Positions 1 through 10,693 of a stretch of 64,000 nucleotides of DNA are shown here, piece by piece. The DNA lies in NCBI GenBank assembly GCA_934045905.1, contig OW203762.1, forward strand, positions 51,485,411-51,549,410, given 5' to 3'. Position numbers and translations under genes: made by a program. The notes beneath the pieces are model-generated. The model was given only the letters and a program-made list of their open reading frames with translations. It was not told where the DNA came from and ran no database searches. The DNA is from Leuctra nigra (Eukaryota; Arthropoda; Insecta; Plecoptera; Leuctridae). How positions within the stretch are numbered: the stretch's first letter is position 1; every line of letters begins with the position of its first letter.

Positions 1-382
1 CCTTCTAAAGTAATTTTACCGACTGATCCAGCTCAACAATTGATCCACTATTGATCAAATAAACAAATCCACCAATAAAATACACTGTGCGCCCTTAAAT
101 AAAATTTAGGGCCCCAATTTTACGAAGTGTCGAAAAAATCGACGTTGGCACTAGAAATACAGTTTCAAGTGTCGAAAAAATCGACGTTGGCACTTGGAGG
201 GTTAAAGGAACCTATGGGCTATGATGATCCATTCAAAATAATTGTTATGCTTGAAGATTACATTGCCACGTTAGCAACTACTAGAGGTGAGAAAAAACAA
301 GTATTTCTCGGCTCTGTACGCAGAGAATTGTTTAAAAAAGACTTATGAATGCGTCCCGATTTTCAATTTGAAAGTAACTTAC
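1..382. other. Left edge: probable cyclin B intron with a 28-bp direct repeat
   Basis: No exon could be assigned here. The stretch lies downstream, in gene sense, of the cyclin B donor site at 381-382, so it is probably intron. It holds an exact 28-bp direct repeat at 125-152 and 167-194, spaced 42 bp apart, each copy containing TCGAAAAAATCGA. On the minus strand the first possible acceptor gives an early stop in the phase required by the cyclin B exon. Confidence 0.4.
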
Positions 383-1637
383 ACTGACGCATGTCGTACT
401 ACAGCTTTGGCTGGTACTTTCGTTTTCAAACTTGACTTTTTGGTAGCAGGTGCTGCACCTGGCAGATTAACTTTGTTGCCGATTTCACCGAGAGCACCTC
501 TTCTTGTTGGCACAGCTTTTCTAGTCAGCGCATTAACGTTTTCGGCATTCATCTGAAGTCAAATAGTAAAGCGAAGGTAAATAGCTGCAATCCTAGTAAA
601 AAATGCATAATACATTACATAATAACAACAGATTTTTGTCAATTATGTTCCATAAACATATTACATTCATTTTTATAACTGACAAACTGCTTGATAATGT
701 CACCAAACCAGCAATATTCTCATCACATTTTTTGGCACTCCATTTTAAATGACCTAGAGGAATGGCAACTCTGCCAGCATTTCAGTGAACAAGTGTAACA
801 CCAGGCAATACCAAACGTCTACACACTTTCCCAGTTAAACAAGACAGTTGCACCCGGTGTAGTTCAGTTCAAGGCCAGAGGGGTAATTTCAAGATCATTC
901 GATTACCTACTTTGCCATGAATTCACGGCACCTGAAGTCAGACCAAACTAGGTAGGTAAATAATAAAATGATTTGGCTAATTGAATGCTATTTCGTTAGG
1001 ACTGATGCCACACACGACATTATGACGCATTGACATCATGCACACAATGTGTACACAGGTAGGTACACAGGGTCTGGTTGAAAAATGTAAAATTTCTTGA
1101 ACTGGGTCTTCTGTCCCAATCTGCATTCTGCTCTGCCCTTATGCATTATGCCTGCAGCTCATACACCGCAATTCTAACTTGCCAATTTGCAAGTAAAACC
1201 GAGCGACCTGGGCACAAAGGCAGGCATGAAGGATTTCTGTCCATTTGAATTTCTTCAAGCTTCACTGATGCCCCCACACCACACATGATCGAACTTCCAG
1301 GCTTATCAAGTCAGTTTGTCAAGATTTGGCCTACGACGCAATAATTAGAGGGTGCCCCCAGGAAAGTCACATGACAAATCAATGCTACATTTGGTAGGTA
1401 TGGGTTCTATAGTAGTAGGTAGAACAAACCTCTCCCTAAGAATTAGAGGCACTATAAGTAAATAGGCTAGCCTACCTTGGCTAGGGAAACGCCGAAATAC
1501 TGGCCATTGAATCCACTTGTAGAATGAGTTAGCCATACTCTTAACCTCTCTAGTAGGAAATTAATTACGTACGGCTAGCTACAACCATAAACTAGATTAA
1601 TAGTTACCTTCGCAGTGTTTAATTCACGTGTAGCCAT
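383..1637 (-). CDS. CycB: G2/mitotic-specific cyclin B, first two coding exons (partial)
   Basis: Cyclin B activates CDK1 at mitotic entry and is destroyed by the APC/C. Two minus-strand exons are visible. Exon 1 (1608-1637) encodes MATRELNTAK and ends at GTAACT. Exon 2 (383-552) follows an acceptor TTGACTTCAG, joins in phase 0 and ends at GTAAGT after two bases of a codon. Together they give about 66 residues. The diagnostic feature is the destruction box RGALGEIGN at residues 28-36, which fits RxxLxxIxN and sits where cyclin B proteins carry it. A basic Lys/Ala-rich stretch follows, as is usual in B cyclins. The cyclin-box exons would lie to the left, outside the window. Other mitotic cyclins have related boxes, but ALGEIGN is typical of the B type. 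The intron (553-1607) shows no further gene. Confidence 0.8.
553..1607. other. Cyclin B intron 1, no recognisable gene
   Basis: This is AT-rich sequence between the two cyclin B exons. I see no coding segment with splice sites, no RNA gene and no clear transposon ends. Confidence 0.4.
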
Positions 1638-1739
1638 CTCAAAGAGTATTAAGGAATTATTAAAAACTAGAATATAGAGACTACAGAATACACAAGCAAA
1701 CAAAATCAAGACCTACAAATGGCCGTTGCCCGTTAGCAC

Positions 1740-1825
1740 AAGATTTAAAAGGATAGCCGTGATGACTGTTTAAGACCTCCAATCAGAGCGCACCTTCTGA
1801 CTTTCTGTGTTTTCATTGGATAACA
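1740..1825 (-). promoter_or_regulatory. Candidate cyclin B promoter with paired CCAAT boxes
   Basis: About 100-180 bp upstream of the cyclin B start there are two CCAAT boxes in opposite orientation: CCAAT on the plus strand at 1779-1783, and ATTGG at 1815-1819. Their spacing is 36 bp. A TTTAAA at 1744-1749 fits the loose CHR pattern TTYRAA. Cyclin B promoters in animals often use NF-Y CCAAT boxes spaced about 33 bp, followed by a CHR. The motifs are seen; the function is inferred. Confidence 0.35.
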
Positions 1826-2221
1826 AAACAAAGTCAATAGAAAACTATAATCCTAGATAAATAATCCCAAATACTTTAACAAAATATTTAAACTTAAAAA
1901 TTGTTTTAAAATTGTATATTAATTATTAATAAATTAATTCGTAAAAGTTAATGTTTTGAATATCAATTTAATAATGCATGTTAGTCTTGCACGGTCTTGA
2001 ACTAATATCTAAAAAATGCGGGAAAATACAAATAAGAATGCCTGCATAATCTAGGATGATAGTAAGCTTGGGCATAAACATAATGTAGGTGCATAGGCAT
2101 AATGTAGGTGCATACTGCATACACTGATATTATAACGACTGCATACCATCATTTGTATAATTATATCAATATCTAGATACAGTACTATCACAAAACACAC
2201 TAAGCCCGTGGGCCGTAGATG

Positions 2222-2576
2222 CAGGCGCGTAGGAACTTTATTTTTAATGAGAGGGGAGGGGGGTCAAAATTAACGGGGATCGATGGATGTCAGGGAAAGG
2301 CCGTGCGCCGCTACAAGGGCAAGGGGGCTTGCCTCCCTTGCCCCGCAGTGCCTTTTTTGATTTTTTTTTACAAAAGAATCGAATTTGAAGCTATTTAATA
2401 ATTCATTTCAAAGAAATTTAAAATGTGTGATATGCAATATAATCTTAAAATCCCTAGTAGACTTGCAGGGAAATTTTTAAATTCTAGTAAAAGAGAATCG
2501 ATTATGCAAAAGCAATGAGCTCAATAAAAAAAATCTGTATTTGTTTTGGAATTTCAAGTATTTCAAGTATTCTTTA
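2222..2576. mobile_element. hAT-type element remnant (GGCGCGTAGGAA ends)
   Basis: It begins CAGGCGCGTAGGAAC, the same terminal sequence as the intact element at 9554-10326. Its body (GACCCCCC-like tract, CCCCGCAG motif, AATCGAATTTGAAGC) is the reverse complement of the right half of that element. The right terminus is missing, and the hairpin element begins at 2577. Confidence 0.6.
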
Positions 2577-2968
2577 CATAAAAAACACTTCGTGTAAAAA
2601 TACCAGCCAAGTCTCTTCAACTAAAAAAAAAATATGAAATCTAAAAATTCTGCACTGAAAAGTAATGATATCAAAAAATTTGCCAAGTCAAAACTTTATT
2701 TGAAAATCAAAAAATACTTGGCGCATCGTGTACATAAATAGCTTGGAAGTATAAACCAATTATAAATTATACATGAAATATACATACATAGTATACCTAT
2801 AATGCCCTAAAAAAAACGATGCGCCAAGTATTTTTTGATTTTCAAATAAAGTTTTGACTTGGCAAATTTTTTGATATCATTACTTTTCAGTGCAGAATTT
2901 TTAGATTTCATATTTTTTTTTTAGATGAAGAGACTTGGCTGGTATTTTTACACGAAGTGTTTTTTATG
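2577..2968. repeat. Long hairpin (152-bp arms)
   Basis: The left arm (2577-2728) and right arm (2817-2968) are reverse complements with only a few mismatches. Outer ends read CATAAAAAACACTTCG and its complement; inner ends read CTTGGCGCATCG. A related hairpin with 142-bp arms is at 7747-8113. Confidence 0.85.
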
Positions 2969-3183
2969 GGGATATCACTCCTTTTTTTAGTTTATTCTAA
3001 CAACTTGTGACACATATGAAATGAACAATTACTAATTTCTTTTAAAAAATCATCACCCTTTACAATTTCGTTACCACTAATGAATAGCAGCGTATGGTCC
3101 TAAATAATTGCTTTAAATGATCTTTCACGAAGAATAGCAAAGGTTCATTCCAATCAGTCAACCCAGTTCCGAGATATGGAAAC

Positions 3184-4020
3184 ACTTCGGTTTTCAAAAT
3201 GGCTGCTGAACTTACTGCACTGCCACATAGAATGTATATCTATAAATGATGTGTATCATTTTAGGCTTTCTGAATACGTATTTATTATATAGGAGGGGAT
3301 TATAATAATTTTTTAAATTTGAATGACGTCATTTCCGGTCTCATAAATAGGAAAATTCTATTTGTACTGTTCATATTCCATAGAGATGGCCATCCGAATC
3401 GTTTGGCGCTAGTTTCATACCGATTTGTCTACCAGTTTTTGAGATATGACGTTACTTCCGGTTTAAAAATGGCGGCTGAAATCTCTGACCCCTTGAAGTA
3501 TATTTGAAACATGATTACATTTTATTATAAGCTGTCTGAAATAGTATATTTATTGCATCAACATGTAAATTTGTGAGATTATTAAAATGTGTGACGTCAT
3601 TTCCGGTTTAGGTATGGGAAACTGCAAATATTATTGATGATAAAACATAAAGTTGACCGTCTAAATTGTTTTGCGCTGGTTTCGTTGAAATCTATTTAGC
3701 CGTTATTGAGATATGATGTCACTTCCGGTTTCAAAATGGCGGCTTCCGGTTGATTTATAACAAGTCACATGAGACGTCAAAAGTACATACGTTACATAAA
3801 TATCAAAATAATCGGATCAACCTTTGTTGCCAAAAAGCCAATAAATGTATTTCAAATTTCATTACGTCATTTCCGGTTTCTTTAACATAATGTTTAGCCT
3901 TTTGCTACTGATAATGCATATAGATGACCGTCTGAATCGTTTGGCGCAAATTTCGTTTCGATCGGGCCAACCGTTGACGAGATATGACGTCACTTCCGGT
4001 TTCAAAATGGCGGCATAAAA
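3184..4020 (+). repeat. Diverged tandem repeats, ~269-bp period, with CRE/ETS/YY1-like cores
   Basis: The landmark ACTTCCGGTTTCAAAATGG recurs, with variation, at about 3184, 3454, 3721 and 3992, so the period is 267-271 bp. Each later unit has GAGATATGACGTCACTTCCG upstream of it. A second CATTTCCGGT element lies between units at about 3327, 3596 and 3865. The core combines a CRE-like TGACGTCA, an ETS-like TTCCGG and a YY1-like AAAATGGCGGC. No open reading frame spans the units. Confidence 0.75.
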
Positions 4021-4425
4021 CCAGTTATAGCAAAAGGCACCTCAGACGCCAAAAGTGCATATGTGGTAAAAATTTCAAATCAATCGGTTCAGCCGTTTAG
4101 GCTGTGGCCTGTTTACCATATTTTAGCTCCACCCTACTACTACTACTGAGATTATTATGAAAACCGCCCTAAAACACTGTTTTCACGGCCCTCTAGCGCG
4201 CAAAGGGCGTAACCTATTGTTCCCAAATTTGGTATATGTGGTGGGGTGGGCCATAGCTCGAAATTTAGATATTTCGCAACAATTTGAGATTTTCCAATTT
4301 TAAGATCCAGTAGGCCGAAAATGCCACTTTGATGCTTACAGTAAAAGTGGGTTTGCTCCAGCCTTTATATGAGAGTGTGCGCGCGCCGTACGACTTGGCT
4401 GGCGTGGAGCGACCGCTCCACTAGA

Positions 4426-5816
4426 TTGTTGTTGGAATCAGTACATGGTACACGTAAATATTCTACCCCAGTAAGAAGGAACTTCAAATATTTAATAAAA
4501 TATTTAAATATAATATAATATCAAATATTATATCAAATATTATATCAAATATAAATCAAATATTTAAACGATTAATTATTAAGGATAGATGATGTATAGA
4601 TCAACTTAGATAATATGAAAGAATATGGCACAGTTAAATTTTAATATTAGGATACAAACTAAGAACTAATACATGTCAAAGGAATTATTTTAAATTCATC
4701 ATTTTAGATGTTCGGAAAATTTGGTGGATAAGGTAACTAGAAATAAGACTATGTATAAAATTAATATAAAATAAAATATAAAACTATATGAACTATATAA
4801 GTTACTCTATGATAAGGGCTGACATACATGACTACTTACATTGCAGGTATGGGTTGATAAAGGTGTTACGTAGATCTGATAAGAATTGAATACAATAGGT
4901 ATAATTGGTATACATCTTAGAGATCGCTCCGCGTTATACAGATGTGTTGACTGTTTTGTTCAGTTTCTCAATGGGGCAGTTTTGAAGCCAGAGTTTGACT
5001 ACCTTTTTAAATAGTAAAATAATTAAAATAATTACATACTTAATTTATTTAGCAGGCCCACGCACAAGCACCGCTTAAGTGGGAGTAACTTCTTTATTTA
5101 TTTATTTATATATATTTATACATTATATGTTGTATTGTACCGGGAACAGATTGTTCCACTCTGTACACGAATAAATAAAGAAACTTGAAACTTGAACAAA
5201 CTTGTTTTATTCCTGAGGATGATCATATTGGACAAATGGAGTCAGTGAGTCTATGCTCTATGTCAAATGAGTCTATGCTCTATGTCAAATGACTGAGTCT
5301 ATTTTCAGAGCCATGGTCACTGGTCAGAGTAAATGAGTTGCAGGGGCGTCGACTTTTGTAAAATCCTATGGGTGCCCGACAGGCGCGTATATGAACGGTT
5401 TTCCACATGATCATGGGAGGGCTGCCATACCGATGATGGTCAGACCCCATCAAGGACGGTGAATAATTCAACCACCTTGAGACCCCATCAGACCATGGAG
5501 GTAAATAAGCTTATTTACCAGACGAAGCCCAGTTCTAGCCCCGCAGGGCGTTTTTTAGAATTTAAACAAATTATAAGTGTTTCTGGGTCTCTAAACTAAA
5601 CAAAATGCACTAACTGAATCAATCAAACTGAATCAATCAATGCCGTAGGCCGTTTCTTTTTAATTTTAACAATTTAAACTTGAAAGTGATTCTGTGGCGC
5701 TAAACTTAATTTTTTTAATGTGGACATACTGCTGTTTTAATGCTTTTTGAGTGCAGTTTTAACAATGTTATCAATTACGACATTAGTCAATATTTCAACA
5801 TTTAATCTAGTGGAGC
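4426..5816. other. Spacer between the inverted element copies
   Basis: No gene was found. It is AT-rich, with TATTAAATAT-like simple sequence near 4490-4570 and a 22-bp unit duplicated exactly at 5246-5289. A block around 5525-5700 contains the AGCCCCGCAGGGCGTTTTTT motif, also seen inside the hAT element at 8224-8774. Confidence 0.5.
5095..5200 (+). repeat. LINE-like 3' tail
   Basis: A TATTTAT-rich stretch, GTACCGGGAACAG and then AATAAATAAAGAAACTTG with repeated ACTTGAA resembles the 3' untranslated end and short tandem tail of a non-LTR retrotransposon. A similar end (AATAAAGATACTTGAAC) occurs at about 9025-9047. Confidence 0.4.
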
Positions 5817-6107
5817 GGTCGCTCCACCCAGCCAAGTCGTACTGTACACTCACACTCACTCAACATACCGTAAATGCCTATATAAACTGAGGAGCAGACC
5901 AAACACTTTTACTGTAAGCAACAACATGGCATTTTCGGCCTACTGGATCTAAAAATCAGAAAATCTCACATTGTTGCAAAATATCTTTATTTCGAGCTAT
6001 GGCCCACCCCACCCCATATACCAAATTTGGGGACAACAGGTTATGCCATTTGCGAGCTAGAGGGCCGTAAAAACAGTGAAATTACACCCCTTTTAAAACC
6101 TATCTGA

Positions 6108-7117
6108 CTAGGAAAACGCTCAGTGTAACGCGTTGATGAGCGAGCACAGAACATGCAACATCCCCATAGTAACGATGCACGACCCGGCACAAGACGATTC
6201 TCTGCAATTTTTCAATCTCCATAATACTCTGGATGAATAACTGATCCTTTGTGTCGTGAAGTCTTACCTACATACTATCTCCAGAAATCTCTTGTGACAT
6301 CCCATACTAAACTCGTAAAATTACAATTAATACTTGACTGATTGGGCTTACAATATGTAAAATTTAATATTAAGTTGGTCTTGATCACCATGCAAGATTT
6401 GAACTTAATGTGAACATTTTAATTGTCGACCAATCAGAAGACATTATTTAAACTTAAACCAATTAGAGGATTTGGCCTTCGTACTGCATTCGATTTTATG
6501 CGCTAGCTCAAAAATGCTTTCATTTTACTGTACATTGTGAATAGCTTGGCTGCTCTACAGGCCTTGCCTTGGAACAGAAGCTTAAAGAAGGCAGGGATGA
6601 CAATTTAGTATACATTTTTCAAGATTATGGAATAAAATGACCTTAAAATGACAAAACTTTTGAAAATAACGACAGATTATACTGAAAATTGGCAAAAATA
6701 CCTAACATGTTGGTACCAATGACCACGCGAAGTTTTAAGTTGATCGGTCAATCTGTTCTAGTTTAAATGTCAAAAATCACATGAAAAATGGTTTTAAATT
6801 TGAACCAATGGGAGGATTTGGCTGAAACTTTTTATGATTGGGTACAATGTTTGTTGCAATGTTTTTGCTAAATTTCAAATTGATCAAAGCATACAATCGA
6901 AAGATAATTTTTTTTAAATTTGAACCAATCACGGGAGCCCATTCAAAAACGATCCCAGGGACCGCATAGAGTACGTTAGTATGTGTACAAAATTTCAGAT
7001 CGATTGCTTGAGCGGTTTGACCTGGGCTGTGACCACAAAAAAAAACAAAAAAAACAAACAAACACACAGAGAAAGTGCCATAAGAGTACCGTGGTGACGC
7101 TCGCTACGCTCGCTCAA
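6108..7117 (-). mobile_element. Helitron-like non-autonomous element, copy A
   Basis: It is closely related to 32029-32838, which lacks about 190 bp present here (roughly 6170-6370). On the minus strand it ends AACGC-loop-GCGTT, TTCCTAG, then T. That is a short hairpin before CTAG with T as the next base, which fits a Helitron 3' end. The other end is rich in GAGCGAGCG, but a clear 5' TC is not present in both copies. No target duplication is seen. The insertion splits the inverted element around it. Confidence 0.55.
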
Positions 7118-7746
7118 TGATGATGATGATATCAGGAAACACCGCAATCACCGCCACAGCCTAAACGGCTGAGCCGATCGATCTGAAATATTTATCACAT
7201 ATGCACTTTTGGCGTCTGAGGTGCCTTTTTGTAAAACCAACCGGAAGCCGCCATTTTGAAACCGGAAGTGCCGTCATATCTCAAAAACGGATGGACCGAT
7301 CGGAACGAAATTAGCGCCAAACGATTCGGACGGTCATCTATATAAAATATCAATAGTCGAAATAGACATGTACTTATACCGAAACCGGAAATGACGTCAT
7401 AAAAATGCCCATTCTAACTAAAATCTTCTCTTATAACAAAATCTATATATTCAGAAGGCTTATAATGTTTCATAACATTTATAAATACAATTTTTAGGTG
7501 GCAGTGATGTCAGCCGCCATTTTGAAAACCGGAAGTGATGCCATAACTCGAGAACGGCTGGACCGAATGGAACGAAACTTTCGCTATACTTCATAGCATA
7601 TTATTTATAGCTAGCATACATCGTAACAAGCAAAACTTTTCTGAGCAAACAAATCACAGAGGCTATTTTTTAAAGGAATTATAGACTTTGGTACACAATA
7701 GGTGTTATAAGTTGTAAGAATAAACTGAAAAAAGGAGTGATATCCC

Positions 7747-8113
7747 CATAAAAAACACTCCGTGTAAAAATACCAGCCAAGTCTCGTAAACTAAAAAAAA
7801 TATAAGAATTCTAAAAATTCAGGCTAAAAAGTAGTGATATCAAAAAATTTGCCACGTCAAAATTTTTCAAAAAATACATGGCGCATCGTGTTGTTAGTGC
7901 ATTTTAGATATATTATATGTATAGTTGATGATATTTGATTTACGACCTAATTCTATACTATTTATAATGCACGATGCGCAAAGTATTTTTTGAAAAATTT
8001 TGACTTGGCAAATTTTTTGATATCACTACTTTTTAGCCTGAATTTTTAGATTTCTTATATTTTTTTTTAGTTACGAGACTTGGCTGGTATTTTTACACGG
8101 AGTGTTTTTTATG
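7747..8113. repeat. Long hairpin (142-bp arms)
   Basis: Arms 7747-7888 and 7972-8113 are reverse complements around an 83-bp spacer. They are homologous to the hairpin at 2577-2968. Confidence 0.85.
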
Positions 8114-8223
8114 GGGTTAATAATTACATCACCCAAATTAAAAATATATAAAAAAGGGAATATTAAATCAATAAATAATAAATAAATATCGCGACCCTGC
8201 TTCCAACTACTGTCGGGTTAGGG

Positions 8224-8774
8224 CAGGGGTCGGCAACCTTTTTTGGGGAAGTAGCCAATTTCCCAAAAATTAATAAATTATATAATCATGGGAGCCGCAG
8301 TAGAGGCAATCAAATATAGTGCTCCAAAAATAATAAATTGATTGACTAGTTTATTTTGATATTTTAATGAAGCCCACCAGTTGTTGCCCCCCTCCCCCCC
8401 GCCCCGGGCGTCTTTTTTAGAATTTCAACGGTTTGAAAGTGATTCTGGCGGGACTCTAAAATGAACAAACTAAATTAAATAACCATCCAATTGTTGCCCC
8501 GCAGGGCAATTTTTTAGTATGTCAACGATTTAAAACTGATTCTGAGACTCTAAAATGAACAAACTGAATCAAATAACCTTCCAATAATTGCCCCGCAGGG
8601 CGTTTTTTATAATTTTTATAATTTAAAAGTGATTCTGGGACACTCAATGAACAAACTGAATCAAATAACATTCCAAATGTTTTCGAATTTTCAAAATTTT
8701 CATTTTCTGATCTTTATTTAAATAATAAAGAGCCACTCAAGAACCGCCAAGGAGCCGCAGGTTGCCGACCCCTG
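8224..8774. mobile_element. hAT-type MITE with internal repeats
   Basis: The ends CAGGGGTCGGCAACC and GGTTGCCGACCCCTG are inverted repeats of a typical hAT form. Flanks GGTTAGGG and GATTAGGG match at 7 of 8 bases and fit an 8-bp target duplication. Inside, a ~90-bp unit with TTGCCCCGCAGGGC and GTGATTCTGG is repeated about four times (8375-8690). Confidence 0.85.
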
Positions 8775-8789
8775 GATTAGGGGGTGGGT

Positions 8790-9390
8790 GGATCCCACCC
8801 CACCAATGTTCTAGGGCACTTGTGTTCTCAGAGCTGACTTGCCAAGTCCGACACTCCACACTTCTTCAGCCTCTTCTTCCACTTCTTCAGTCTCCTCTCT
8901 TTCCACCAGTTCCCTCCATCTCTCTCTGTCTCCCCACCAGGTTGTATGGAAGACCATTGTATATTATGTTAATTAATATAAAACAATGAATGCCGCCATT
9001 TTTGTTAATGTACCTAATTGACAAAATAAAGATACTTGAACTTGAACACTTCTCTGTTGTAATTACTCCCCAACACTCTCCTCTTTCTTCTGCGGCTGCC
9101 TCTATTCCGTTGATCCATTTAGTTCTGGGTCTTCCTGCCTTTCTTCTGCCACCCCTGGCTGCACGCTCTGCCTCTCTATATGGTACCTCTCTTCTCCCAT
9201 CCTCTTCATATGTCCGTACCATCTTAGCCTCTCTTTTCCAAGTTTAAATCTCAGAGACTCCACTTCTAGGTCCTTTCTAATCTTTGCACCCCTCACCTTG
9301 TCCATCTTCGTCACTCCTGCCACACTTCTCAGGAACTTCATTTCCGCAATTGCATTTTCATTTCTTCCGTCCCTCCCATTGGCCAAGTTA
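8790..9390 (-). pseudogene. Non-LTR retrotransposon (LINE) C-terminal fragment
   Basis: On the minus strand, 9386-9102 reads EMKFLRSVAGVTKMDKVRG and later GKERLRWYGHMKRM, the familiar end of the reverse-transcriptase polyprotein of a LINE. It is only a fragment. The sequence 8887-9048 includes an inserted or adjacent LINE-like 3' tail ending AATAAAGATACTTGAAC. Confidence 0.6.
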
Positions 9391-9391
9391 C

Positions 9392-9412
9392 GGGGGGGGG
9401 GGGGGGGGGGGG
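9392..9412 (+). repeat. Poly-G run
   Basis: There are 21 consecutive G residues followed by GAGAGAGA. Such a tract may be an assembly weak point and could form a G-quadruplex. Confidence 0.9.
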
Positions 9413-9553
9413 AGAGAGAATATTAAAATTATTATAAGTTAATTAGGTATCAAGTATAGAAAAAACGATATTATCTCTGAGTTCTAAAGATTTTTAATAA
9501 ATCGATTCATTAATTTAGCAGGTACCTACCTATATTTTTAATACATATTTTAA

Positions 9554-10326
9554 CAGGCGCGTAGGAAGGGGGGGGGGGGAGTGGGTGTCAATGACCCCCC
9601 CACTTTTCATCTTGACACCCCCAGATAAAACCCCCAGATACACACAAATTTTGATAAAGAGATCCAAAAATGCACAAATTTGCACCATTATGAGGTTGAA
9701 TTCTCAAAATTTTCCCAAGTTTTGCAAAGCTAATTGAACAGAGGTATTATCCAATTAGACAATAACTCATTTGTCCAACATGATCATCCTCATGAATACA
9801 ATTTAATAATTACACGTTAAACTATGATACCGAATAAGCACCGTTTTCAAAGCAATTCCAAAATCTATTCATAATCGATTATCTTTAGGGATTTTATCGA
9901 ATAACAAAATTTACAGATTATAATGCATTTTGTCAAAGTTTCCCAAGAATATTGCATATCACACATTTTAAATTTCTTTGAAAACGATGCCAAAATAGCT
10001 TCAAATTCGATTCTCTTGCATCAAAAACCCAAAAAATTCCCTGCGGGGCCAATAATGGGTATTAAAAACAAATAGCTACAAATTATATTACATTTCTTAA
10101 AGTTTCCACAGAATATTGCATTTCACACATTGTAAATTTCTTTGAAAAATATACAAAAATAGCTTCAAATTCGATTCTTTTGTATCAAAAATTCAAAAAA
10201 GGCCCTGCGGGGCATTTTGGGTTGCGGGCTTCCCAGACCCCATTGTAACGACGACTACTTTTCCTCACATTCATTGATCCCCATAATTTTGACCCCCCCA
10301 CTCAAAATGAAGTTCCTACGCGCCTG
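9554..10326. mobile_element. hAT-type MITE (GGCGCGTAGGAA ends)
   Basis: The terminal inverted repeats are CAGGCGCGTAGGAA and TTCCTACGCGCCTG. A perfect 8-bp target duplication, TATTTTAA, lies at 9546-9553 and 10327-10334. The inside has C-rich CCCCCA tracts and CCCTGCGGGGC motifs and does not code. Relatives: 2222-2576 and the end at 29018-29034. Confidence 0.92.
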
Positions 10327-10383
10327 TATTTTAAGAGGGAAATAAATAATTTAATTTGTGATTTGATTTCTTAGCATTATTTC

Positions 10384-10475
10384 AATGGGTGCTCAGCAGT
10401 CAGCACCCATCGAAAACTTCCAATGGGTGCTCGAGCCCCGGAGCACCCACCCACGTAGTCGGCGCCACTTAATGC
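10384..10475. repeat. GGGTGCTC/GAGCACCC repeat remnant
   Basis: AATGGGTGCTC and GAGCACCCA motifs repeat in both orientations, followed by GTCGGCGCC. This looks like the eroded end of a DNA transposon; no target duplication is visible. Confidence 0.35.
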
Positions 10476-10693
10476 ATGCCCTTCATTGCCAACTGGGAAA
10501 TTAAATAAGAAAAATTCAAAAGTGACTACCAAGCGATCTATTACTAAATCACATGCCATCATAAGCATGATGACCCTAAGGTATTCCAAGTATACGTGTA
10601 CAGTAGTCTTCTCTCGCTTCACCCGTTCCTTCCTTCTCAACAGAAGAAGTCAGTCAGTTCAGTTGGTCATTGGACGTTCAACGTGGAGGAACA

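Larger units (their letters stand above)
2577..4425 (+). mobile_element. Hairpin-ended interspersed element, copy 1
   Basis: The left end is a hairpin with 152-bp arms (2577-2728 and 2817-2968) around an 88-bp spacer. Tandem ~269-bp modules follow, then a ~260-bp block (4170-4425) that ends in the near-perfect palindrome GTGGAGCGACCGCTCCAC followed by TAG. The whole arrangement recurs in inverted orientation at 5817-8113, which fixes both limits. There is no coding capacity. The superfamily is unknown; the terminal palindrome running into CTAG recalls Helitron 3' ends, but this is weak. Confidence 0.6.
5817..8113 (-). mobile_element. Hairpin-ended interspersed element, copy 2 (inverted)
   Basis: This is the reverse-oriented counterpart of 2577-4425. 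The shared block 5817-6100 matches 4425-4150 reversed. Two CRE/ETS/YY1-type modules remain, around 7247-7280 and 7515-7540, and the terminal hairpin is at 7747-8113. A Helitron-like element (6108-7117) is inserted in it. Without that insertion this copy is about 1.3 kb, shorter than copy 1 because it has fewer modules. Confidence 0.6.

Noticed and set aside
3184..4020. CRISPR-like or satellite array
   Set aside because: The units are ~269 bp, strongly diverged and bounded within a mobile element; nothing resembles short repeats with unique spacers.
6777..7067. A 96-residue open frame on the minus strand, nearly identical to one at 32498-32788
   Set aside because: Both lie at equivalent places in two copies of one transposable element. 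The shared frame is explained by common origin, and the sequence shows no protein-like composition or known domain.
8760..9250. Small plus-strand proteins between 8762 and 9247
   Set aside because: They are antisense shadows of the LINE fragment and of simple CT-rich sequence.
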